A stretch of DNA of 47,969 nucleotides, taken from JBDZUZ01 sp040255445 (lineage in GTDB: Bacteria > Planctomycetota > Phycisphaerae > Phycisphaerales > UBA1924). The first letter of the stretch is position 1. Every line of letters starts with the position of its first letter. Below the pieces are notes generated by a model, which was not told where the DNA came from, searched no databases, and saw only the letters and a list, made by a program, of their open reading frames with translations. The stretch lies in NCBI GenBank assembly GCA_040255445.1, contig JBDZUZ010000012.1, positions 1 through 47,969 on the forward strand, written 5' to 3'. Shown one piece after another: positions 1 to 6,952 of the stretch. The position numbers and the translations under genes are program-made.

Positions 1-144
1 GGTAGGCGGGTGAGGAGTACTCGGGGGGCGGGCGGGGCGTCTCAAGAAAATCGTTTGGCGGGGCGTGGGGATGGCCCGCGGATGCTGCTCATCCAATGAC
101 AACCGTCGCGGGTGGGCCGGCCACGACGCCGCCCGTCACACCAG

Positions 145-184
145 GTGCGCACGGCCGCAAGGGGAGGGGCCGTGCGCACTTTTT
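145..184 (+). terminator. Rho-independent terminator of a gene left of the window
   Basis: A perfect 12-bp stem (GTGCGCACGGCC at 145-156 with its complement at 168-179) is followed directly by TTTTT (180-184). The U-tract is only on the plus-strand side, so it should end a rightward transcript from outside the window. No convincing gene is visible in 1-144, and nothing else is supported in 1-211. Confidence 0.8.
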
Positions 185-211
185 ATGCGCGGTCATGGGT
201 GTTGCGGGTGT

Positions 212-553
212 TCAGCCATTGGGTTCGAAAACCAACGACCACCCGTGCCCGAGCAATTGCTCGACGCCGTCGCAGTCGCGGAGGAATTCCTCGAGGTCCC
301 CGTAGGAAGGACAGAGCCCCCGGAGCGACACGAAGTCGACCCGTTCGAGCCGGACCGCATACTGGTTCGGGTCCTTCGGGTCGGTGATGCCGAGCGCGGC
401 GGCGAAGTCTCGGCTGCGGCTGTTTCCAAGGAAGCAGCCGTCGAAGAGGATCGTCGAGATAACGGTGCCTGATCGGAGTTCGTGATCGGGGTACACCATG
501 AACCGCGCCAGTTCTGGCGAGTAGGGGCCGATTCCGACAAGCCAAGCGTACAT
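212..553 (-). CDS. Orphan 113-aa protein, paralogue of the 1144-1500 product
   Basis: Small soluble protein of a family I cannot name. It begins MYAWLVGIGPYSPEL and ends GWSLVFEPNG. The same layout is seen in the protein at 1144-1500: a GP-(Y/F)-(S/T)-PE motif near the N-terminus, an LF-D-x-C-F-(L/M)-G motif in the middle, a LGIT motif, and GW-x-L-x-F-x-PNG at the C-terminus. The start at 553 is chosen because homology with the paralogue begins there; an in-frame ATG at 589 would add 12 residues with no counterpart. There is no signal peptide or membrane segment, and no catalytic motif is evident. The hairpin at 145-179 lies just downstream but has its U-tract on the wrong side to terminate this gene. 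Function unknown. Confidence 0.7.
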   Translation of the reverse strand: MYAWLVGIGPYSPELARFMVYPDHELRSGTVISTILFDGCFLGNSRSRDFAAALGITDPKDPNQYAVRLERVDFVSLRGLCPSYGDLEEFLRDCDGVEQLLGHGWSLVFEPNG

Positions 554-643
554 GCCCGTGGCGGGGATCGTACCGCTTGCCTGTACCATCGTGGCGGGTA
601 CCGCGGGTTGGAGTCACGCACCGGTGATGTATGGGAAGGCAAT

Positions 644-1066
644 ATGACGGGGGCGACGAACGCTGAGACGAAACGACAGGGCTGGGTGAGACGGCACCCG
701 TTTCTGAGCATTCTTGCGGTGCTGGTCGCGCTGCTGGCCGGGCTGCTGGTTGTGCAGCAAGTACGTGTGCGGCTTGATCTGAGGCGGATGTCCGACCTTG
801 GGCGGTCGGTGGAGCGAGCGGTTCAGCCGGGCATGACCTCGGAGGAGGCGCGGCTGGCCGCGGGCGCCGTGGGCGTGGATCTGGCAGGGCCGTTCGACAA
901 TACGTACGACGGTAGCGAATGGGATAGCGAATTCGTGATGTTGTCCATCATTCGGCACCGGGTGGCGCGGTTCCCGGTGTACTCGGAGCGGCAGATTGTC
1001 GTGGAGTTGGATGCGGATCAGCGTGTGATCGCGGTGAGATCTCGCTGGATGCACACGGGGCCGTGA
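644..1066 (+). CDS. Small membrane-anchored protein with a BamE-like hint
   Basis: A 140-aa protein with a basic N-terminus (residues 1-18), one hydrophobic segment at about 20-42, and an extracytoplasmic part of about 95 residues. The sequence PGMTSEEAR at about 92-100, just after the membrane-proximal helix, recalls the 'PGMsreeV' helix of small lipoprotein SmpA/BamE-like folds. That is a weak resemblance only; there is no lipobox Cys. The ATG at 644 is preceded by a GGAAGG Shine-Dalgarno; an upstream in-frame start at 482 would overlap the divergent neighbour and add non-conserved residues. It lies between the two related orphan genes but on the opposite strand. Confidence 0.6.
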   Translation: MTGATNAETKRQGWVRRHPFLSILAVLVALLAGLLVVQQVRVRLDLRRMSDLGRSVERAVQPGMTSEEARLAAGAVGVDLAGPFDNTYDGSEWDSEFVMLSIIRHRVARFPVYSERQIVVELDADQRVIAVRSRWMHTGP

Positions 1067-1092
1067 GCCTGGGGTGCCGATGAGGTGGCCTC

Positions 1093-1138
1093 TGCGCGCA
1101 CGCCTCAAGTGTCGCGGCTTGGGGCCGCGAAACTTGAG
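1093..1138. repeat. 46-bp hairpin repeat, copy 1
   Basis: Starts TGCGCGCA and contains a 15-bp inverted repeat (CTCAAGTGTCGCGGC at 1104-1118 against GCCGCGAAACTTGAG) with one mismatch and a short loop. It differs from copy 2 (1531-1576) at one base in 46, in the same orientation, 438 bp apart. It begins 5 bp beyond the stop codon of the minus-strand gene 1144-1500. Confidence 0.85.
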
Positions 1139-1143
1139 GCACA

Positions 1144-1500
1144 TCAGCCGTTGGGCATGAAGATCAGGAGCCAGCCCAGGTCGAGCATGCGCTCGAGTGC
1201 GTCGGCGTCCTTGAGATACTCGTCGCCGTGGGAGATTGTTGCGAGGTACTCGCGGAGCTTCGGCAAGTCCACCGCACTCCGACGCAGGACGTGCTGGTTG
1301 AAATCCATGGCGTTGGTTATGCCCAGACACTCGGCGAATCCGCGGCTGATGTTGCTGCCCATGAAGCAGCAGTCGAAGAGCTGGGATACGACGATCGCTC
1401 CCGGGCGTGTACCGGCGTAGTACTCTGGCGAGTACTCGAGATACTGCGCCACCTCCGGCGTGAATGGACCGACGCAGATGACCGTGGCGCACATACCCAT
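1144..1500 (-). CDS. Orphan 118-aa protein bracketed by hairpin repeats
   Basis: Paralogue of the 212-553 product. It starts MGMCATVICVGPFTPEV and ends GWLLIFMPNG, with LFDCCFMGS and CLGIT in the middle. It is probably cytoplasmic: no signal peptide or TM segment. The ATG at 1500 is preferred because it aligns with the paralogue and is preceded by a TATCAT hexamer 7 nt upstream, as at several other genes here; an upstream ATG at 1539 would read through the repeat. The stop codon almost touches hairpin copy 1 and the start lies 31 bp from copy 2, so gene plus repeat forms a unit of about 438 bp. I do not recognise the family and assign no function. Confidence 0.7.
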   Translation of the reverse strand: MGMCATVICVGPFTPEVAQYLEYSPEYYAGTRPGAIVVSQLFDCCFMGSNISRGFAECLGITNAMDFNQHVLRRSAVDLPKLREYLATISHGDEYLKDADALERMLDLGWLLIFMPNG

Positions 1501-1507
1501 GGCGGCG

Positions 1508-1513
1508 ATGATA
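1508..1513 (-). promoter_or_regulatory. -10-like TATCAT close to a start codon
   Basis: On the minus strand TATCAT is followed by 7 nt and the ATG at 1500. It matches 5 of 6 bases of TATAAT. No Shine-Dalgarno fits between, so transcription would begin at or next to the start codon. No clear -35 is seen. Confidence 0.4.
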
Positions 1514-1530
1514 TCGGGGCGGGCGGCGCT

Positions 1531-1576
1531 TGCGCGCACGCCTCAAGTGTCGCGGCTTTGGGCCGCGAAACTTGAG
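1531..1576. repeat. 46-bp hairpin repeat, copy 2
   Basis: Same sequence and orientation as 1093-1138 with one substitution in the loop. It lies between the stop of the prepilin-like gene (1590) and the start of the orphan gene (1500), so it could also act as a transcript-end hairpin for the prepilin cluster. Confidence 0.85.
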
Positions 1577-1589
1577 CCACAGATGTGTG

Positions 1590-2588
1590 TTACGGGAAGA
1601 CTTCGGGGCCGTCGAAGTCACGGCCGCGGAGGCCGAGGCGGGTCCATCGGTAGCGGCCTTCGATGCGTTCGGCGGCGCCGGTGGGAACAGGCGGGTCCCA
1701 CGCGGCGGGGGAGTAGGTCAGCATAAGGGGGTACTGGCGGGTCGGTATGAAGGGGTCGACGCCGACGTTCGACTCACTGCTCGCGCGTGTTGTGGTGGAG
1801 CCATCTGCGAGAAGGCGCGGCACGCGAGCTTCGGGGAAGAGGTGGTAGACATCCTGCGAGCCGAAGTAGGACTGGGTCCATTCGGCGAGGTGGACCTTCT
1901 GTGAGGGGAAGGCGACTTCGGCGATGCGGCGCTGCCGGAAGTTGTCGCCGCGGATGCTGAAGACTGTATGAGTACTGCCCTGAGACATCGCCATCGGATC
2001 GGTCAGGGCGTTGTCGGACTGAAAGAAGGCAGGCATGACCTCATAGGAAGATGCATAGGGGATGAATGCGGTCTCGGGCCCGCCAAAGGGCTGCGGCGGG
2101 TACTGCTCGGCGGAGAATCCGGCGGGATCGCGGGCCCAGAGCATTCGGCGCACATCGCCCGGTGACAGGAACGCGAACGCGGGCAGGCTAGCGCCCGCAT
2201 AGTCAGCGAGCGTCAGGTGCGAATGGCCGAGGACGGGCATCCAGTTGGGCGGGAGCTGAAAAGTCCCGGTGGTCCGGCGACGAAGCACATCGATCGCTTG
2301 GGCGGACATCGCATGATAGTCCGAACTGAACGGGCCTCGCAGATCGGGGTAAGAAGACAGATTGCGATCAAAGACCTTCCACGAGAAGCCCCAATAGCGG
2401 TCGTCGTTGTCCGCCGCGTACGAGCCTGTCCAGGCGGCGATCTGGCGGAGGTGGGCGAGGGACTGGGTGAGGCCCGCAGCGCGGCGCTGGCGGTCGGTGG
2501 TGACGGCGAGGAGGGCGATGGCGATGCAGGCGATCGCGAGGATCGCGATGAGTTCGGGGAGGGCGAAGGCGCGGGGATTCGAACGCAT
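1590..2588 (-). CDS. Prepilin-like protein, third of the cluster
   Basis: A 332-aa protein with a type IV prepilin-like N-terminus: a short basic leader, then AFALPELIAILAIA. The conserved Glu sits at mature position +5 and the hydrophobic helix runs to about residue 28. The residue before the cleavage point is Ala rather than the usual Gly, and +4 is Pro. The rest is a large pseudopilin-type domain ending in GLRGRDFDGP, a tail shared by all three paralogues. Such proteins are processed by a PilD-type peptidase and inserted in the inner membrane or a pseudopilus. The ATG at 2588 has an AAAGG Shine-Dalgarno; a longer upstream frame has no homology. Last gene of a three-gene run; its role beyond being pilin-like is unknown. 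Confidence 0.82.
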   Translation of the reverse strand: MRSNPRAFALPELIAILAIACIAIALLAVTTDRQRRAAGLTQSLAHLRQIAAWTGSYAADNDDRYWGFSWKVFDRNLSSYPDLRGPFSSDYHAMSAQAIDVLRRRTTGTFQLPPNWMPVLGHSHLTLADYAGASLPAFAFLSPGDVRRMLWARDPAGFSAEQYPPQPFGGPETAFIPYASSYEVMPAFFQSDNALTDPMAMSQGSTHTVFSIRGDNFRQRRIAEVAFPSQKVHLAEWTQSYFGSQDVYHLFPEARVPRLLADGSTTTRASSESNVGVDPFIPTRQYPLMLTYSPAAWDPPVPTGAAERIEGRYRWTRLGLRGRDFDGPEVFP

Positions 2589-2688
2589 GGGTACTGCCTT
2601 TCCGGGCCGCGGCGTGATCAATGGGAAGGAGCCTGGGCTGCGGCGGACCGGTGGTGTACCAGGCGGATGGCGGGGTGGTTGCAGGCGT

Positions 2689-3714
2689 TCAGCGCCAATC
2701 GGTGGTGTTGATCTCTGGGCCGTCGAAGTCGCGGCCTTTGAGGCCGCCGCGTGTCCAGCGGTGCCTGGCGGTGACGTTGGCGGGACCGCCGTTGGGCGAG
2801 GGCGGATCCCAAGCCGCCGGGGCGTAGGAAAGCGAGAGCGAAAACAGCGTGGTGCGGCTCTGCGGGTTCCAGCCGGGGTTGGCCTCGCGGGCGGGGCGGA
2901 CAACCGCGCTGCCGTCGGCCATGAGTTGGGGCACGCGGGCCTCGGGGAAGAGGTAGAAGAGGTCCTGGCTGCCGAAGTAGCGCTGGTTGCTCTCGATGAA
3001 GAACGCCTTCTGGGCCGGGAAGCGGACATCGGGGCGAGCACGCGGAAAGAGTCGAGTGCCGTTGTTCATCATGAGGTACGTGTTGTGGCTGCCCGACTGG
3101 GTGAGCGCCGGCGCGGGTTCGCCGGGAGCACCATCGGTCTGGAAGAATGCTGCGGGGAGTTCGTACGACGAGCTGTAGGCCCAGCGGTAGGTGGTCGGGC
3201 TGGGGAGCGGCTGCGGCGGGTAGTGCCCGTCGATGAAGCCCTCCGGGTCGCGGGCCCAGGTCATGAGATTGCGGTCGCCGGGCGAGATGAACTCGAAGCC
3301 GGGGAGCGGGCGTGCCGCGTAGTCGGCGAGCAGCAGGTGCGAGTAGAGGATGTGCGGAATCCAGTTGGTGATGGGCGGGAGATCATCGCCACCGGTGCGG
3401 CGACGGAGGAGATCGACGGCCTGTGCCGCGGCGGCGGGGAGATCGTCGGCGAAGGGGCCTTGAAGATCGGGATGTTGGGAAGGCCCCCACTGATCACGGT
3501 TCCAGGTGTAGCCCCAATAGCGGTCCTGGTTGTCGGCTGAGAAGGAATCGGTCCACGCGCCGATCTGGCGGAGGTTCGCCTGAGACTGCGTGAGTCCGGC
3601 GGCGCGTCGGTGGCGGTCGGCGGTGATGGCGAGGAGGGCGATGGCGATCAGGGCGATCGCGAGGATCGCGGCGAGTTCGGGGAGGGCGAAGGCGCGGCCG
3701 GGACGTGAGCACAT
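2689..3714 (-). CDS. Prepilin-like protein, second of the cluster
   Basis: A 341-aa paralogue of its neighbours. The N-terminus MCSRPGRAFALPELAAILAI again has Ala at -1, Pro at +4 and Glu at +5 of the prepilin motif, then a membrane helix. Shared landmarks further on are NLRQIGAW after the helix, a YPPQP block, an SSYEL block, FGSQDLFYLFPEARVP, AAWDPP, and the tail GLKGRDFDGP. The ATG at 3714 follows a clear AAAGGAG. It is about 110 nt downstream of the first paralogue and about 100 nt upstream of the third, so one transcript is likely. The intergenic hairpin at 3746-3773 may modulate it. Confidence 0.82.
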   Translation of the reverse strand: MCSRPGRAFALPELAAILAIALIAIALLAITADRHRRAAGLTQSQANLRQIGAWTDSFSADNQDRYWGYTWNRDQWGPSQHPDLQGPFADDLPAAAAQAVDLLRRRTGGDDLPPITNWIPHILYSHLLLADYAARPLPGFEFISPGDRNLMTWARDPEGFIDGHYPPQPLPSPTTYRWAYSSSYELPAAFFQTDGAPGEPAPALTQSGSHNTYLMMNNGTRLFPRARPDVRFPAQKAFFIESNQRYFGSQDLFYLFPEARVPQLMADGSAVVRPAREANPGWNPQSRTTLFSLSLSYAPAAWDPPSPNGGPANVTARHRWTRGGLKGRDFDGPEINTTDWR

Positions 3715-3745
3715 GATGGGACTCCTTTCCGGGCACGCTCCGCGT

Positions 3746-3773
3746 GGCGGCATCGCTCGCGAGCGGAGCCGCC
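3746..3773. other. Intergenic hairpin in the prepilin cluster
   Basis: GGCGGC (3746-3751) pairs with GCCGCC (3768-3773), enclosing a 12-bp palindrome CGCTCGCGAGCG with small mismatches. It has no U-tract. It could be an mRNA-processing or stability element, or a weak terminator, between the first and second prepilin-like genes. Confidence 0.4.
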
Positions 3774-3824
3774 CGTGCGTGCATTGCGTGCTACCGGCGG
3801 CCCGGGCTCCGGGTTGCGGGGGAG

Positions 3825-4853
3825 TCAATACCAGTTGCTGGTATCGATGGGCGGGCCGTCGAAATCGCGGCCCTTGAGGCCGCCGCGGGTCCAGCGGTGG
3901 CGGGTGTACACCGAGTACGAGGCGCCTGGGGGGACGGGCGGCTCCCACGCGGCCGGTGTGTAGTTGATGGTCATCGGCCGCGTCTGCCAGCGGTATTGGG
4001 GCGGGATGCCGTGGTTTGCCTCCCCGTGGATGCGGACCGCGACGGCGCCATCGGCCATGAGCAACGGAACGCGTGCCTCAGCGAACATGAAGAAGAGGTC
4101 CTGAGCGCCGAAGAAGTGCTGGACGCGCTCGTGCATCATCACCTTCTGGGCGGGGAAGCGGACATCGGGCTGGCGTCGCGGCGACATCTCGCCGCAATCA
4201 GAGGCCACGCCAAAGAAGTCGTGTTGCATCTGCGTGATGGCGGGGGGCGGCTCGCCGGGTGCGCCATCGGGCTGATAGAAAGCCGGGTTGAGTTCGTAGG
4301 ACGAGCGATAGGGCCAGCGGTGGCTGTCCTGGTCGGTCGGCTGGGGCGGGTACTCGCCGCGGTTGAAGCCGGCGGGGTCGCGGGTCCAGCGGAGTTGTGT
4401 CGCATCGCCGGGTGAGACGAAGGCGGTGGATGGGACATCGTGCCCGGCCCAGTGGGCGAGGACGAGGTGCGAGTAGTTGATCTGCGGGATCCAGTTGTAG
4501 ATGCGGCGGAGCGTGGGATTTCCGGTCCGTTTGCGCAGGATGGCGGTCGCCTGGGCGGCGGCGGGCTGGAAGCGATCGGCGAAGGGGCCGTTCAGGTCGG
4601 GGAAGGAGGAATCACCGCCGGTCCCCTGCGTCCATGCGTAGCCGAAGAAATAGTCGTGGTGATCGGCGGAGAAGGAAGGGCTCCAGGCGCCGATCTGTCG
4701 GAGGTTGGAGACGGATTGGGTGAGGCCGGCGGCGTTGCGGGTTCGGTGCGCGGCCAGGAAGAGCAGGGCCGCGGCGACGAGCGCCACGGCGGCGACGGCG
4801 AGGAGCTCGGGCATCGCAAGCGCGTGCCGCGACCGGCGGGCCGGGTGAGACAT
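3825..4853 (-). CDS. Prepilin-like protein, first of the cluster
   Basis: A 342-aa paralogue. The leader MSHPARRSRHA is followed by LAMPELLAVAAVALVAAAL: Ala at -1, Leu rather than Phe at +1, Pro at +4, Glu at +5, then the membrane helix. It shares the NLRQIGAW, YPPQP, FGAQDLFFMFAEARVP, AAWEPP and GLKGRDFDGP blocks with the other two and ends IDTSNWY. The ATG at 4853 has a GGAG-type Shine-Dalgarno. It lies next to a strong promoter (4917-4944), so it is the promoter-proximal gene of the cluster. The triplication and uniform tail suggest minor pseudopilins or surface-displayed variants. No prepilin peptidase or assembly ATPase is in the window. Confidence 0.82.
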   Translation of the reverse strand: MSHPARRSRHALAMPELLAVAAVALVAAALLFLAAHRTRNAAGLTQSVSNLRQIGAWSPSFSADHHDYFFGYAWTQGTGGDSSFPDLNGPFADRFQPAAAQATAILRKRTGNPTLRRIYNWIPQINYSHLVLAHWAGHDVPSTAFVSPGDATQLRWTRDPAGFNRGEYPPQPTDQDSHRWPYRSSYELNPAFYQPDGAPGEPPPAITQMQHDFFGVASDCGEMSPRRQPDVRFPAQKVMMHERVQHFFGAQDLFFMFAEARVPLLMADGAVAVRIHGEANHGIPPQYRWQTRPMTINYTPAAWEPPVPPGASYSVYTRHRWTRGGLKGRDFDGPPIDTSNWY

Positions 4854-4880
4854 GACGGGTTCTCCAGACGATCGATCCTG

Positions 4881-4901
4881 ACGCCGCCAGAACGGCGGCG
4901 T
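4881..4901. other. 5'-UTR hairpin ahead of the prepilin cluster
   Basis: A perfect 8-bp stem ACGCCGCC/GGCGGCGT with a 5-nt loop, just downstream of the expected minus-strand transcription start. It has no U-tract. Possibly an mRNA-stabilising 5' hairpin. Confidence 0.4.
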
Positions 4902-4916
4902 GCCCCCTGCGGAATG

Positions 4917-4944
4917 AAGATACCACCTGCACTCTTGGTGTCAA
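4917..4944 (-). promoter_or_regulatory. Sigma-70-type promoter of the prepilin cluster
   Basis: On the minus strand a perfect TTGACA (4944-4939) is followed by 16 bp and TATCTT (4922-4917). The transcript would begin near 4910, giving a leader of about 57 nt that contains the 4881-4901 hairpin and the Shine-Dalgarno of the 4853 gene. Confidence 0.65.
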
Positions 4945-5190
4945 CAGGATGTGAGATCGTGATCGACAGGCGGCGGCGGGGCTGGTACGCTGCGCGGCCT
5001 ACAGACGCCCCGCGGCCATTCGGCGGACGGGCGTCGGTCTACCCGGCCAATGACCTTCTACAGCAGTCATCCGTTCACCATCAATGTTTTTGAACACCTG
5101 CAACCGCGCCGGCGCTGGGCGGTACACCGACTGTCCACGCGGGCTCCGCGTGGGTCGTACTTCGGACTTAAGCGGCACGGGAGACCGGTC
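4945..5190. other. Divergent intergenic region
   Basis: This is the rest of a 337-bp gene-free stretch. It contains a perfect 8-bp hairpin, CCACGCGG/CCGCGTGG (5135-5142/5146-5153), 38 nt upstream of the next start codon. No clear plus-strand promoter was found; TTGAAC near 5090 is a weak -35 candidate. Confidence 0.4.
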
Positions 5191-6786
5191 ATGCTGAGCG
5201 TTCATCGCGCTTCGTTCATTCTGCTCTGCGGGGTCGCGGCGGCACACGCGGCCGGCCAGGTCTCGGTCGTCGCCGTGACGGGCGAATCGGCCCCGGGAAC
5301 GGGGGCGCTGTACGCGTCGGTGGGCGATGTGCGGATCAACGCCGCGGGGGACATGGCGTTTCGGGCGCGTTTGACGGGGATGGGGGTGACGCGGGCGAAC
5401 GAGATCGTGTTGTGCCGGCTGCCGACGGGTGGCGATCTTGAGCTGGTCGCGCGGCTGGCGGACGCGGCGCCGGGGACGGCGGGCGTGCTGTCGTCGATCA
5501 CTTCGATTGCGCTGGATGAGGCCGGGCAAATCACGTTCGTCGCGACGATCGATGAGCCGGGGCCGCGGCTGCAGAACAACACGGCGATTTACACTGTGAA
5601 CGCGGACAACTCGCTGACGCTGGTGCACCGCGACCCGACGACGCTGATCGGCGGGGGCGTGCGTGACACGCTGCGGATCGGGCCCTCGGGGGCCCCCACC
5701 GCTTCACTGTCGGGCGGGCTGCTGGAAGACGGCGTGCCGACACTGGCGGCGGGGCAGCCGGTTCCGAATGCCGCGGCGTTCGGGATTCCCGCGAACGCGA
5801 CGCTGCGGAGCTTCGACACGCCGAGCATCAATGCGGCCGGGGACCTGACCTGCCGCATCTGGATCAACTGGAACGGGACGCCGACGGAATCGCGGAGCGC
5901 GGTCATGGTGCGGCGGGGCGGGGAGATCTCGTACGCGGCGGTCGAGGGGGGTGTGATTCCGGGGACATCGCGATCGTGGACGGCATTCGGCGCGGAGCCG
6001 GTGGTGCTGGACGATGGTTCGGTGATCTTCTACGGCACGGACAATGCGATGCCGCCGGCGGGCGCGATCTATCGCGCGGGGACGGGCGCGCCGGCGTCGA
6101 TCACGCGGCTGGCGGGTGTCGGCGATGAGCCGGGGATCCCGGGCGCGGCGGTGACGCGGATTGCTTCGACGTTCGATGTCGGCGCGGATGGGTCGGTCCT
6201 GGTGACGGCGAATGTCGCGAACGCCACGGGCACGACGGCGCTGCTGCGGGTGGGGAACGGGATCGAGCCGGTGCTTCTGACCAACGATGTGATTCCGGCC
6301 ACCGGTGACTCGGTGAAGCTGCTGGGCCCGGCGTGGTTCGCGCCCGATGGGGCGCTCGCGGTGAAGGCGCAGTTGCAGGGGGCGCTGGCGTTCTCGACCG
6401 ATACGCTGCTCTTCGCGCGGCCCGGCTATCAACTCGCGCCCGCGCTGGCGCAGGGCGATGCGATCTATATCGGCGGCGTGGCGGACACCGTACGGCTGGT
6501 CCGCTTCGATGATGGCGGTATCGAGAACGGGAACGGGCAACTCGCCTCGGACGGGCGGATGGCGGTCGTTGTCGAGCTCGATTCCCGTCGGGAAGCGCTG
6601 CTGCGGATCGATGTGCCCGCGCCGGGGTGTCCTGCGGACTGGGACGGCTCGGGCGGTGTCGACGGTGATGACATCGGCGCGTTCTTCACCGACTGGCAGC
6701 AGGGGGACGCGGACATCGATGGCTCGGGCGGGACCGATGGTGATGACATCGGGTACTTCTTTGAGCGGTGGCAGGCGGGGTGTTAA
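5191..6786 (+). CDS. Secreted NxxGxxAF-repeat protein with dockerin-like tag
   Basis: A 531-aa exported protein. A signal peptide covers about residues 1-22 (ending AHAAGQ). The body carries spaced motifs of the type NxxGxxxF/V: INAAGDMAF, LDEAGQITF, INAAGDLTC, VGADGSVLV and APDGALAV. They resemble the 'choice-of-anchor tandem repeat NxxGxxAF' proteins of planctomycetes, probably a beta-propeller-like fold. The last 52 residues (from about 480) are a dockerin-like tag: CPADWDGSGGVDGDD and a second DIDGSGGTDGDD loop, ending in Gly-Cys. The ATG at 5191 follows GGGAG; a longer frame upstream has no signal peptide. It is convergent with the 6953-10198 gene. The protein or surface partner that binds the tag is unknown. 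Confidence 0.83.
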   Translation: MLSVHRASFILLCGVAAAHAAGQVSVVAVTGESAPGTGALYASVGDVRINAAGDMAFRARLTGMGVTRANEIVLCRLPTGGDLELVARLADAAPGTAGVLSSITSIALDEAGQITFVATIDEPGPRLQNNTAIYTVNADNSLTLVHRDPTTLIGGGVRDTLRIGPSGAPTASLSGGLLEDGVPTLAAGQPVPNAAAFGIPANATLRSFDTPSINAAGDLTCRIWINWNGTPTESRSAVMVRRGGEISYAAVEGGVIPGTSRSWTAFGAEPVVLDDGSVIFYGTDNAMPPAGAIYRAGTGAPASITRLAGVGDEPGIPGAAVTRIASTFDVGADGSVLVTANVANATGTTALLRVGNGIEPVLLTNDVIPATGDSVKLLGPAWFAPDGALAVKAQLQGALAFSTDTLLFARPGYQLAPALAQGDAIYIGGVADTVRLVRFDDGGIENGNGQLASDGRMAVVVELDSRREALLRIDVPAPGCPADWDGSGGVDGDDIGAFFTDWQQGDADIDGSGGTDGDDIGYFFERWQAGC

Positions 6787-6790
6787 GAGG

Positions 6791-6946
6791 AAGGGACGAA
6801 GGGACAGAGGGACAAAGGGACGAAGTGGTTGACGCTGCCGGCGCACAGGTTCCTCACGCCGCAGCTAGCTGCACTGTCTTCACCTCAGCCTTCGTGCCCA
6901 TCTGCCCGCACTCTGTCCCTTCGTCCCTCTGTCCCTCTGTCCCTTC
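6791..6946. repeat. Octamer inverted array A
   Basis: The left arm (6791-6825) is about four 8-bp units of the GGGACRRA type. The right arm (6912-6946) is about four units of its complement (TCTGTCCC/TTCGTCCC). The 86-bp centre is unique. The arms can pair over about 32 bp with few mismatches. The array fills the gap between two convergent stop codons: it starts 4 bp after the first and ends 6 bp before the second. Confidence 0.85.
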
Positions 6947-6952
6947 AGGCAC

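Noticed and set aside
1093..1576. Integron cassette with attC sites
   Set aside because: The repeats are hairpins next to the gene end, but the RYYYAAC/GTTRRRY cores are missing and no integrase is in the window. Kept only as a cassette-like arrangement.
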